Shown: in pieces, positions 10,591-21,232 of the stretch
How the letters are laid out: each line of letters begins with the position of its first letter
Position numbering within the stretch: the stretch's first letter is position 1
Assembly (NCBI GenBank): GCA_032433595.1
Contig: JASWJB010000015.1
Span: forward strand, 62,001 to 126,000
From: Conoideocrella luteorostrata
Taxonomy: Eukaryota > Ascomycota > Sordariomycetes > Hypocreales > Clavicipitaceae
DNA length: 64,000 bases
Direction: 5' to 3'
Notes under the pieces: model-generated
What the model saw: the letters and a program-made list of their open reading frames with translations, nothing else
Databases searched by the model: none
Told to the model about the DNA's origin: nothing
Position numbers and translations under genes: made by a program

Positions 10591-12114
10591 CAGAAGGCTG
10601 GACGGCTGGTGTCTTTGCAACGAGAGTCAAGGATCAAGTGTCAAGTTCGAGCGTTCAGACGTGGATCCAGAAACTACTACCAGAGCCACAGAACTGCTCC
10701 GCGCTTCGTGCAGAGTACGGATTAACTATGGTACTGTAGATTAGTAAAGTAGCCATTGTACTCCGTGCTCGGTGCTTTCTTCTTCATAACGTCGAATTCT
10801 TCGGCGAGACAGGCTGCCCATTTCGCCCTGGGCTTGTAACAGCCAACAGCCTATCAGGTCTCTCTCATGGTGATAAGGAGTAAAATTGATGTATTGAGAA
10901 GCACGCTTGCGTCCATGCTTTGGTCTATGCCGATATCCCCAGGGCGACAGACGAAAATTCAGTCGCTTCATTCCTGCACTGCTGGCTGTAACGTTGCCAA
11001 GCTGGCCATCGCTCCCTCGAAACCACACATGATTTATCATCGTAGAACTTATCGACCCATTCAACCTTGTCGGTATATACGTTTTCGGTTTACTTGATAG
11101 TGCGTATTGTACAATACAGCAATCTCAGCGGAGTAATCCGGGCCGTGAACACGAGACATGGCGCCAACATGCGCCGTTTGGTCCACGCATTTCGGTGGCT
11201 ACAATTGATGCAGATTGCGTATCGGTATTCAATCCAATTACCAACCCTTGTGCATCTTGCATGGTTCTGTAGAGGCCGTGTTCTTTTTTTCCGTCCCTGT
11301 CGATCATGTAATATTTTAACCTCGACGTATGAATAAACTATCAGAGTTGTTTGTACAAGACTAGATGCGATCGCACGCACCCTCGTCGCAGTATTTATTG
11401 ACTAGCCTAGGGGCCTTCTCACACGGCGCGGGCCGCACAGCGAACAGCAAAGAGCAAAAATAAAGAAAAATGTGTTCGTGCTTGCGTTCGCAGGGGTTTA
11501 ATTATTACATGAATCATTTAGTAATGCTGGAACAGTCGAAAAAATAGGGTCAACGAAACTTGGAGACAACCGAACAGTCATTCATTACTCGTCAAGGCAC
11601 ATGGTAAACTTAAGTGTGACATATATCCGCAACAAGGCGGTAATTCATAGCTGAGATGGTCGTATCGCCATAGTCAATTCAAGGTGCACAATAAAATTTA
11701 TGCGCCATTACCTTTCCGAACTAAAGCGACCGCGGGACAGCAACGTAATTGCTGTCATCACGACTTGGACCATGATACATGAAGTAGTGGGGAATTGTAG
11801 TCAACTCATGCTGGCTCATCTTATTTGGCCATAAGTGGTTTTTTTTTTGTCGCGAGGGGCGGTACGAATTTACAAAGTACGTGGACTGCAGGGACTGTAT
11901 GTCGTACCGTGGCCCTGAATATGACATTTGCATCTGTTTCTGTATACATGAAAGCTGCCTGAGCCAAGTTGGAACGGAGAAGCTTTAGGCATGAGATTGG
12001 CTTTAGTGAAAACATCGTCACACGTTGTATAGGGTATGGAATAAGTCCATGCCTTGAGACCATCGCGATTTGTCCTATGTGAAAAAGCTAGAGCATACTT
12101 GTACTGGCTAGTTC
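10591..12114. other. Intergenic, no gene seen
   Basis: Mixed-composition sequence between the kinase relic and the deuterolysin. A shortened TACTCCGT motif occurs near 10759. Short open frames at 11721-12121 on the minus strand lack recognisable domains. Confidence 0.5.
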
Positions 12115-13233
12115 TTAACAATTGGCATAGATAGCATTGGAGAAAAGAGCATATGTGTCGGCATTGTTCAACTCCTGGTCGGCGCTCAGCCCCTGGATGG
12201 CCTCATACCCATACCCAAGGTCATCTGTGCCCTGAATCTGAGTTAAATGCGTATCCTCGTGGATATTCGTGGTGGCCTGGTCCTGAGCATGACATTGAGT
12301 TGTAAGATCCGGAAGATCGTTGAAGTACAAGTCGCAATAGACCATGTAGCTCTCACTGGGCACTGTGTAAGCAAGAACATTGCCGCTGCAGTAGTTGCCA
12401 ACGTCAGTACAGTAGTAGTTGGCGACGCCAGAATTGGTCGACGAACACTCCTGTACAACTCTGCTGAAGACCCCGGCCACGGTTTGACGCGTCTGCTCAT
12501 CGGAGGCTTTGAAGTATTCCTCCATCTTTTCGGCTGAACCAGAGGAAGCAGCCTGCTCAGCAGCAGATGCAAGTTGCGCACAATTGCTTAGAGCCCTCTC
12601 AGTGACGGACAGCCTCTCGCCAGTACAGTCACTCTGGACCTTGGCCCGTTTCATCGTGGTATGGAAGGAAGCACGGTCGTGGGCTGCTTTAGCACCGTTG
12701 ACGTCCAATGAGACGGTGTTGGAATGATAGGGGACCGTGCCAACCAGCTTGTTGTCGCCGTTGCCGATGGCGTAGGACAGAGATCCGATAGAGTTGACGT
12801 TGAACTTGCCGCCGGATGATAAGTCATACGTTTGCGCCACATTGAAGATGACTTCAGTTGACTTGCCGGCGGGAATTTTCTCTAATGAGGCGTCTTGTAT
12901 GGTTTTGGAGGAGATTCTCTTTCGGATACCCAAGAACGGGACATGGCGGCCTGTATGATGGATGTTAGCCAGATATACTGCGAAATAAGAGGTTCGAAGG
13001 GACGCGGTACCGTCGGCGACAACCTTGACTTTCTGAACGGCAGAAGTGTCAAGGATGGTGCCTGGCTTGAAGACGCGAATGTCCTGCTTGCCATGGTTGG
13101 ATATGATGGCCTTGACTTCGGAGTTGCCAATGGCTTCGAGTTTGACATCTACATTGCTGGTTGGGGCTTTCTTGGAGGATGGCGCAGCGGCAGCCACGGT
13201 GATCAGAGTGGTCAACGTAGTGAGCAGCTTCAT
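12115..13233 (-). CDS. Deuterolysin (M35 aspzincin) metalloendopeptidase, secreted
   Basis: The frame is open from 13302, but the Met at 13233 starts a signal peptide (MKLLTTLTTLITVAAAA) and is chosen. The peptidase domain carries HEDTH (His305, His309) followed by GTDDLGYGY, the HExxH plus Asp zinc site of the M35 aspzincins. Cysteines are spaced as in the mature enzyme and the protein ends NADTYALFSNAIYANC. An in-frame 60-base intron is likely at 13010-12951 (donor GTACCG, branch GCTAAC, acceptor ATACAG). Removing it gives 352 residues, the length known for Aspergillus deuterolysin, and restores VVADGRHVPFLGI. Exons are then 13233-13011 and 12950-12115. The enzyme is made as a preproprotein and digests extracellular proteins, with a known taste for basic proteins. 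Confidence 0.92.
   Translation of the reverse strand: MKLLTTLTTLITVAAAAPSSKKAPTSNVDVKLEAIGNSEVKAIISNHGKQDIRVFKPGTILDTSAVQKVKVVADGTASLRTSYFAVYLANIHHTGRHVPFLGIRKRISSKTIQDASLEKIPAGKSTEVIFNVAQTYDLSSGGKFNVNSIGSLSYAIGNGDNKLVGTVPYHSNTVSLDVNGAKAAHDRASFHTTMKRAKVQSDCTGERLSVTERALSNCAQLASAAEQAASSGSAEKMEEYFKASDEQTRQTVAGVFSRVVQECSSTNSGVANYYCTDVGNYCSGNVLAYTVPSESYMVYCDLYFNDLPDLTTQCHAQDQATTNIHEDTHLTQIQGTDDLGYGYEAIQGLSADQELNNADTYALFSNAIYANC
12951..13010 (-). other. Probable in-frame 60-base intron of the deuterolysin gene
   Basis: GTACCG donor, GCTAAC branch site and ATACAG acceptor, length divisible by three and free of stops, so a simple open-frame call would keep it as 20 extra residues. Confidence 0.75.
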
Positions 13234-13302
13234 GATGAATGCTAGATGAAGAAGTTTATGGCTGAAAGGTCTGGAGAGCTGTAGTGAGTTGAGTGATTGC
13301 AA

Positions 13303-16300
13303 GCATCTACTGTCAAGCTGAAGGTAGGCCGCTGACTCCTTTTATGTTTGCGAGTCTAAATCACGGGTCATCTCAATCGTTCGACAATAGTGGTGATGGC
13401 TTCAAAGCAGGTTTCGTAGATAAATTGTCGATCAGCGGGGTTAAAAATTAAGACTTCCTTAAAACGGCCTTGGTATAAAGATTGTTGGAGGTGTGTGATG
13501 CCACTTTCCAGATTACGCTTGGTGTGAGGATGCTAACCATGGATTCGAGGATATGGGCTAGTCCTCGGGTCTCTTAGATAGCACCGACTACTTTCTCTAA
13601 ACCGATATTCTTTATTCCCAGTTTAAGTGAGCATGAACGCGCCGTTTTGTACATTTTGAAGGATCTTCTGTTAGGCATACGTTACTTCAACGCGCTGTGA
13701 TCCGGCTCATGACGCGACGACGAGCTCTGTTGGCAACATGACGATGTTCCGTGCGGTTTAACAGCATTTGCGATAACAATATATAGCACATTTGAAAGTG
13801 TAAATCGCTGAAAATGATCACAAGCCTCGTTGAATTGTACATGCTCAATTGGGTAGGTGGGAAACACGTCTTGTACACCGCATTGGCTGGGCAGAGAAAA
13901 AGGAACATGGGCTAGCAAAACGTCGAGGCGACAGCTTATCTTCTCATTATGTTCCCTTGATAGTTGGTCGGATAACTCGGAGCCGGCAAATTGCGGGGGA
14001 ATGGCAAAGCAAGTCGTGTCCTGATGTCACTTGTTGTTGGCGTGGTTTCGACCAGCTACCCATTTCGCACCATGATGCGATTGAACCAGACCGAGCAACG
14101 CATGGCTTGGCAGGGGCAGAAGTCGTTGGATATGTTCGTCCGTCCCACATGATAGAATCTGTAATCGGGTGATGCTGACTTTCCTTCTATTGAGCCTCAA
14201 CATGCCTATCACTTGCATTTCGAACGATGCCAGGCGAGAACGTTTATCGTCTTGGCGGACCCGGTGAGCCATCTTCATATAGAACTTGGGCAAGCCTCAT
14301 CTTGGCAGAAAAATTCTACGAAACGATCGGGGGAGGTATGGGCACAGGAACTACCCCAGCCTGTCGGCCAAGTACCGACCTGATGTGCAGCTTGATAAGG
14401 AGCTCGATGTCCCATGGTGGTGTCAAGATGCAAACAATGGCGATGCGTCACTGGTTTGGATCCGTGGTGTATCTGTTCATTCTCACCTTCCCCCGCAAGA
14501 GCTCTCCCTTTGCCGCTCTATCCGGCAATCTTGAGCTGTGGTCCAATGAGATCCCACGCGAAACAACCATATGCGGAAGCTTCTTTGGGCAAGATGGCGG
14601 GTTACAGTGCTGCATGCCTTAGTGCGGGGATGAACCAGACAATGGATGAACTCCACGGCAGCATTAAAATAGATGTTTGGTAGCCAATGACGAAGCCGAT
14701 GGCTGTCTCCGTGCCACAAAACAAGGCCGTCTACTCTGCTCAGTGGGCATTGAACTTATTGGGAAGCGTAGATCGCTTACAAAACTGGCAAGAGAGCCGT
14801 CGGATTTTACCATCGAGTTCTCCTCGTCTGACACAAGTCGGCATGCATTTGAAGTATTGACTGGATTGGTCATGGCAATTTCTCTAAATAGTACAGCACG
14901 ATCACATTGTCCGTCATCCTTTGGTACTTGCTGCTCCTGCGTAGTCTCTGCAGTCCACGTCCTGATCGGACAATACAACGTCTACTCCCTTGAAGAGCGG
15001 GGATAACAACTATTCTCTGTTGGTTGCATGAGGCAACGCAAATACAGCAGTCATGATTCATTTACTCGACAACAGTCCTGAATACTCGCGAAATTTGTGG
15101 CGATCACATAGGATCAAACGTTGCTTGGAGACCTGTATCCTCACAGCTTAGCACACACTGATAATTGGCTCGACAAGATGTGGCTGAGTTGTGATATGCG
15201 CTTTGGCAATAGATTAGAGCAGATTTCCAATAGACGCTGATCCGCGCCCTTTAATAAGAGTGCAGCGGTTGCTCGTAGGACCGTACGGCGGCGAACTCGC
15301 TGCTTACCTTCGCAGCACTACATCCGATGAACGGCCCATACCAGTACCAACACTTCAAAGTATATCGTCATAGCGCTGATGAAAAAAGTCAGAAGCCATA
15401 TCTCTGCCGCCCCAGTAGAGGCGAGGTAGAGGGCCATTGGTTGCTGTTCCACAGACCAGCATTGGAGCCGCGGCCTCCGTAGAATGAGGTAAAACGATTG
15501 AACGGTGCGGTCAACTGGTTGCAGGGCAAACCAGTAGCTTTAATGGTACAACCAAAATGAAGGCAAATCAACGTCGCACAGCTGAACCTTAACTCGCGAC
15601 TCTACCACAAAGTAGCGGGGAGGCTCGACAGTGGCAGCAACGATAGGCGCATAGTGCGAAGCCGCTGAAGTAGGGACGTCATCTGGAGCCACTAAGCAAA
15701 CAATGTTGATCGGAACGAATGTAATTGTGTTAGTTAAGAGCTGAACCCGAAAACCGGCATGCGAATCGTATATCTTTCATGGGCTGTGGAAGATGTGCTA
15801 GATCTAGCTGTTCGAATGATACAGCCATTTGGTGGTGCGTAAACTGCTATGATCCTCTCTATGTGCCAGATCTGGTTCCCGCCGCCAAGATTGTTTTTGT
15901 GGTTTTGACCAGCAACTGAGATTGAAGAACCGGGGGCTGCACGTAGGTGCAAGAACAGGGCCAATCGATGAGGTCTCGTCGTCTCGAGTCTAGAGGTAAG
16001 CCATCGCGCTACGTGGATGAGCATTGAGAACGGACGCGACATGTCTCAAGCTCTACACCCTTGGAGCTGATGTCGTATCGACGAAAGTCGGGCGGTAAGT
16101 CGCCGACAAAGAAACGATGTTAGGAGTGAACAAGTTGCGTTATGCTTGAGCTCCGCCAGCGAACGACGAAGCCAAGTCCTGGACGTAGAGTGAACTGCAG
16201 TATGAGCCACAGCGCTGATGCATGAGCGATGTTCAGAATTATCAAAAAGCCGGATAAAATTGCTCTGTTGGTTAGTGGTAGCAAAGGACCGCTAAATTAT

Positions 16301-17135
16301 CATTGCTGGAAAGGATCGTTACCGCCTCGAGGCGTAACACAACATTGAAGAAAAGTGGTGGCTGCAGTGCCGCCCGGCCGCACAAAGAAACATCGCTGGT
16401 TGACGTCCTTCTCTCCAAGCGTCCGTAAGACCCGGTCAATGTTATCCGGATCGTATTCCGCACAGAGTATGGAGTACGCCATACGGAGTACATGAAATGA
16501 AGATGCAGCATTCGCGACACTTATTTATTAGTCTGATCCAGTGCGCCGACTGGACGGAGCGGATACGCGAGTCATGCGGCTGTCATCACTCCGTCCGTAT
16601 TGTACAGAGTAGTTTTGCAAATGATAGGTATGAAAATAAGAGGATTTGGCCCTGTCCTAGCAAATTATCCAACCGCATCAACGCGGCTTTGACTGGAGGC
16701 GTCGAGTTCGTCGCTTCGCTAAACACGACCATTCTGGACCTAGACGGTGTGGACCACCATGAGTTCAGCTGCCAGGGGCAGGGACGCGCCAACGGTCGTC
16801 GGCGGTCGTACGTGCATTCGAACCGCCAACTGGTCGAATGAGATATCGCGAGACGGCATACAAACGGGGCAGCTGAACAGCCCAGCGACCGGGGTGGCCA
16901 GGGTTCCGGGCTGGACTCGTGGATTTGGATGTACAAATTGCAAATACGATGCATGCGTGGAAATTCACGTGTGGTCAAAATAGGCAATTCTGGTCCCTAG
17001 CTATGGATGAATGCGTCTGGCTTGGCACATGGGCATGATGCGGGATGCCTTGACCATGGATGTCGCGACAGTTTCTGCAGCTCATGGCCTTGCCTCCTAT
17101 TCTTCCCGCGGCCTCGACATTCAGCAGAAGCGGTG
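13303..17135. other. 3.8 kb gene desert
   Basis: Scattered open frames under 135 codons on both strands, none with a domain I recognise. A TATGGAGTACGCCATACGGAGTACATG cluster of the recurring motif lies at 16468-16495. Possibly old decayed sequence; no transposon ends were seen. Confidence 0.5.
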
Positions 17136-19108
17136 ATGGCATCGTCAACCTGGATCGCCCTCTTATGGGCAGCCATACTTGCGCCGACGGCATGGTCTGT
17201 AAATATTGTCTACGTGACCGACATTGAGATATTCACTCTCCTGGTACGCATTTGCGCAGTGTCCGCGCTCCGCTCCCCCCTCCTACCGATGGGCTCGACT
17301 GACAAGGAGAGCCACAGGCACCATGTGCGTCCAGCGCCGTTTCCGCCTACGTCGCCTCAGAAACGTATTCGTCCCGGTGCGGTGACGGGCAAACCGCTCT
17401 GCAGTCATGCATCTGCTCCAACGCAAACGAGCTCAAGTCGGTGAATGCGGCCATCAACTCTGGGGTGTCGTCGGGCTGCGGAACCCTCGCGGGCACGAGC
17501 GACATATGGAGTGCGTCTCAAGTCATGGCGAAATACTGCGATCCCGACAAGACCATCACATTTGCTACGCCGACGGCCAATGTGGTGAATGCGTACATAA
17601 CCGAACTATCGCAGATGTCATATCTTCCGCCGTGCGCCAGATCCGGGTTGTCTTACGCGGTGATGGGTGATGTGAGTCTATCAAAACCACCTCAAACTCA
17701 CCGAGCCCTCTGGCCTGCAAACATCGTGTTGACCTGATTTCCTCTGTCTTTCATTCAATTCAGATGAGTTCGAAATGCCCAAAGGATGCGAGCTTGTATG
17801 CGCCTTGTGTTTGCAACAGCGATAGAGCAAAGGCGGTCAGCGAGACGCTTTCTAAATCCGTGCGATCTTCTTGCTCAAACGACGAAGACGTGACTGCGGC
17901 CCAGGGATTCTTCAACCAATATTGCGCAATGAACAGCGGCACGACATCTTTTGCTGGGCCACAGCAACCTCCTGGAGATAGTAAGCCACTGCAGCACATG
18001 TTGCAACCCAAAAAAAGAACAGAAAAAAAAAAAAGAAAGGAGAGAAATGATTGCGGCTAACAGACATTTGTCTAGTGACGTACTATATTACCGCCTTGCC
18101 GCAGTACAAGTCGCTCAGGGCATGCGCTCAATCCGCCATGTCATATGCCATCCTGGCTGTGTGTCTCACTAAGTAGCCCGCTGAAGCACGCAATCGTAGG
18201 AAACTCCAACTAACGTCTCCTCCTTACAGCAAACTGAATACCAATGTGGAACGGGGCCGCAGGCTCTTGCCTCCTGTGCATGTCTCAAGTCCGGCATGCG
18301 AGGGAAAGTCTCAAGTACGCTGACTTCTCAAGTGAAGGGATATTGCTCCAGCACAGCAACCGATGATGTGACATCCGCCATCAGCGTTTGGGAGTATTAC
18401 TGCAGCGCAGCCGAGAACAAGGTGGTCGCAAAGGTGTCCGAGTCCATATCTGAAGCCAAGCCGGCTGCCACAGCAGTACCGTCTCGATCTCGTCCAGGTT
18501 CTTCTTTGCCCTCGGAAACTGGTGGCGGCGGTGGCGGCGGCGGGACTAGCAATAAAAACGACCCCAATAATGACGGTAGCGGCGGAGGAACAAACAAAGT
18601 CGCCGTGATTGCTGCGAGCGTCTTGGGCGCGATTGTCGCCATCGCTTTGGCAGTTGGGCTTTTCTTCTTCTTCAGACGCCGTAATCGGCGAAAACAAAGG
18701 GGGGAGCAACTCAACGCAAATTCAGGTGGCGGCTATGATGCGAATGGTTCGGCAAAATACGCAAGCCCCAGTGTTGTTACGTCCATGCCGGAGCTGTCAA
18801 CGCCCTCACACTCACCCCGTCCCGAACTCCAAGGCAATGCCACATCTCTACCATCAGAATTACCGCCACATCAAGGTTGGGCTAGGTCGGAGCTACAGGG
18901 CAACGGGATGCAAGGGCAGCATCTTTGGCCAAACCAGTCTCCCTATGAAGCTATGGCTCCAAACTCTGGAAGTCAGGTCAGCCCACAGTCAACCATCCCC
19001 AACTACGGCTCACCTACGGCGGTATCCCATAATGGCGGGGATGGTGGATATTGGAGGCCTCACGGAGGAGAAGCATATGAACTAGGGTCCAACATGCCTA
19101 GACGATGA
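17136..19108 (+). CDS. Large cysteine-rich single-span membrane protein
   Basis: Five exons (17136-17243, 17318-17671, 17764-17980, 18076-18158, 18230-19108) keep frame and give 546 residues. A signal peptide is at the start (MASSTWIALLWAAILA). The ectodomain has three related cysteine modules, each with a short CxC (SCICSN, PCVCNS, SCACLK) followed about 50 residues later by another Cys near an aromatic residue. Between modules sits LPPCARSGLSYAV and its relative RACAQSAMSYAI. A Gly run, one membrane helix (VAVIAASVLGAIVAIALAVG), RRRNRRKQR and a long polar cytosolic tail with several SELQGN and PELQGN repeats follow. CFEM-like in flavour but not a clear CFEM match. A surface receptor or wall protein is inferred. 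Confidence 0.75.
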
Positions 19109-19292
19109 CGGTGCTACGGGAGCCATAGATCCAATCATAGCATGTGTTGTACATTAATACATGACGAGAAATGTCCTATACTTAAATAGAGAGGAAATAT
19201 GAACTGAGGCTGCTCTATTCATTGCGTCTTGCAGCTAATTGCCTGGCTAAACTTCCCTTTAACCCCGAGTGGGCGGAATTGACACAATCCTT

Positions 19293-19884
19293 TTACCTAG
19301 GAAGCAACCCGTTCTCTCGCGCCTCGCCAATCAGACGATAATACGTCTCATTCATCTCCATGTACTCGACAAATTCTGTCGAAGTCGCCGCTTCGTCGGA
19401 TTGGCTTAGCGTCATGGACGAGGACAACCCTCCAAATAATCTGACGCCAAGGTAGTAGAGATTGGCCAAGACGTCGCAGGGGGGCCCCGCATGAACTCTT
19501 CGACATGTGTTCAGAAGACTATGCAGCAAAATTTAGATACTGAACCATGAAATGGCAAAACAAATAACGTACTCTTCTTGAAGTTTCCTGTCGATATTTT
19601 TTCCGGGTGTCACCGTTGAGTCGTCCTTGGAGTTTGTAGTTGTGGTAGCCAAAATCGTGACGCGAACAGCCATTCTCGAACGGAAACTCAAATGGGTTAT
19701 CCGGAACAGCAGAGCAGCCATTTGATGACCAATCCAGCCCTGTCGGAATTCCGGCAGCTTTGCGTTCGAGGAATTCGGAGAGCGGCAAATCGAAGAGGAG
19801 CTTGTCGGTGACTATCCATGGGTGTATCTGGCAGTGGGCGAGCGCGGCGGCGATCAGGACAAAAACAAAAATAAATGACCCCAT
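19293..19884 (-). CDS. Secreted fungal phospholipase A2
   Basis: N-terminal signal peptide (MGSFIFVFVLIAAALAHC), then DWSSNGCS and the active-site motif CSRHDFGYHNY, with the His-Asp pair that acts with calcium to cleave the sn-2 ester of phospholipids. The last exon has CDVLANLYYLGVRLFGG, as in fungal group PLA2s. The exon joint is odd. The strong donor GTACGT (exon end 19573) and the only usable acceptor (exon start 19518) do not keep frame. A weak donor GTTTTG at 19561 with the same acceptor gives a 43-base intron and an open 182-residue protein. Either an unusual splice, a one-base lesion or a sequence error is involved. Confidence 0.8.
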
Positions 19885-21232
19885 GGTGTTGGTGTCTTGA
19901 GTCCTGGGATAAGATTTAAATATTGAGGAGTGAGTTCGGTCCAGAGAACAGTGAGGTATTGTATGCTGAGATACGTTAATCTGTCAAAGAAACAAAGAGG
20001 ATGAAAAATTCGTACTTTTAGCAAGCCCAATTAAAGGTCCAAGGCGTTCACGAGTCTTTTATGTCACGCGACTTTGGAGTGGCACTTGCCCTGTCTAGAA
20101 TTAGTTATATGAGAAAGCTCTCCACTCAGCGAAAAGAAGCTTGGACTTTCAATATGTAGAATGTGGCTAACAGACTTGCCTTCGTCTGTTTGCTCGCCCT
20201 AATCCTTTCAACCTTGGCTTGGATAGACCCCCACCGCCCTTCTTGCACATATTTTTAGCTTGGCTTTCGATTTGGTAAACATTGGGGAGACTGATATACC
20301 AAAGCTAAAGATACCAGCCTGGAAACTGTAATAATCCCAATGATTACTCAATATTTGGTCGCAGTGGAGACTTGGCCTACAATTTAGACATTGCGATTTA
20401 GCAAGACCAGATGGTCAAGAAAAATCGAGAAAATAATGGACCGATTGTGCTCCTGAATACTGTACATAAAGTGGGAAGCTGCATTATGTAGGCGCACGAA
20501 GAAACCTTATGGCGGAAAAAATTCAGAGTATATATTAAGCCGACGACTCAGAGCGGTCCAACGAGCAACGTGCTCGGATGACTTCGTCTGAAGTAGTGCA
20601 TTCTGTCGCATCGTGATTTATACGAGGCAAGGGCACATAGCCACGTGTTAAAATCATTGCATGATGAGTCTTCTAGAGTCACTATGGGGACTTTGAGTGA
20701 GGTGCATGAACGATATAACTAGCTCGGGATCCGAGGCAGGAACGGGGCGTCGAGAAATGGATACGAACAATACTCTCGTCTGTCAGCGTCTAGTTTTTCA
20801 CGGGAACTCTATTGTCTTTTGTTTTCCGAGCTATTTATGTTGGATTACGCGGCATAAATAAGTGGATTTCGAAGGGTCTGTCGGAGGAATTCAGCACCTT
20901 ACCGCAACAATCATCAAGTCACATGAATTTGACCCCTCCCAATTGAATGCAACAATTATTTCTGCAGCAATTATACAAGCTGCTAGTCCCTGCATTGGTC
21001 AACTGGCATGGTTCCACTACAAGAATGGACCTCACACACCGTACAACAAGGCGAGGCTGCTTATGCGTCATAGATCTTAAGGCTGATGGTCAATTACGCG
21101 TTCTACGGTAAAGTCTTCCTATGACAACGTGTTGCTTGAACATCCACACTTGTCTGTCGTTTAAACAACCCCGAAGAAGGAATCAGTACAAATCTAGGAT
21201 ATTTCCCTCGGCTGTCATTTCCCAATACCTTT
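19885..21232. other. Intergenic, no gene seen
   Basis: AT-rich promoter side of the PLA2 gene and 3' flank of NLR-like gene 1. Only short chance frames (for example 20862-21080). Confidence 0.55.

Noticed and set aside
15960..16035. tRNA-like stretch on the minus strand with an A-box-like TAGCGCGATGG
   Set aside because: No T-arm (GGTTCGA type) and no acceptor stem pairing could be found.
13682..16841. Many frames of 60-133 codons on both strands
   Set aside because: None matches a family; lengths and overlaps are as expected by chance.
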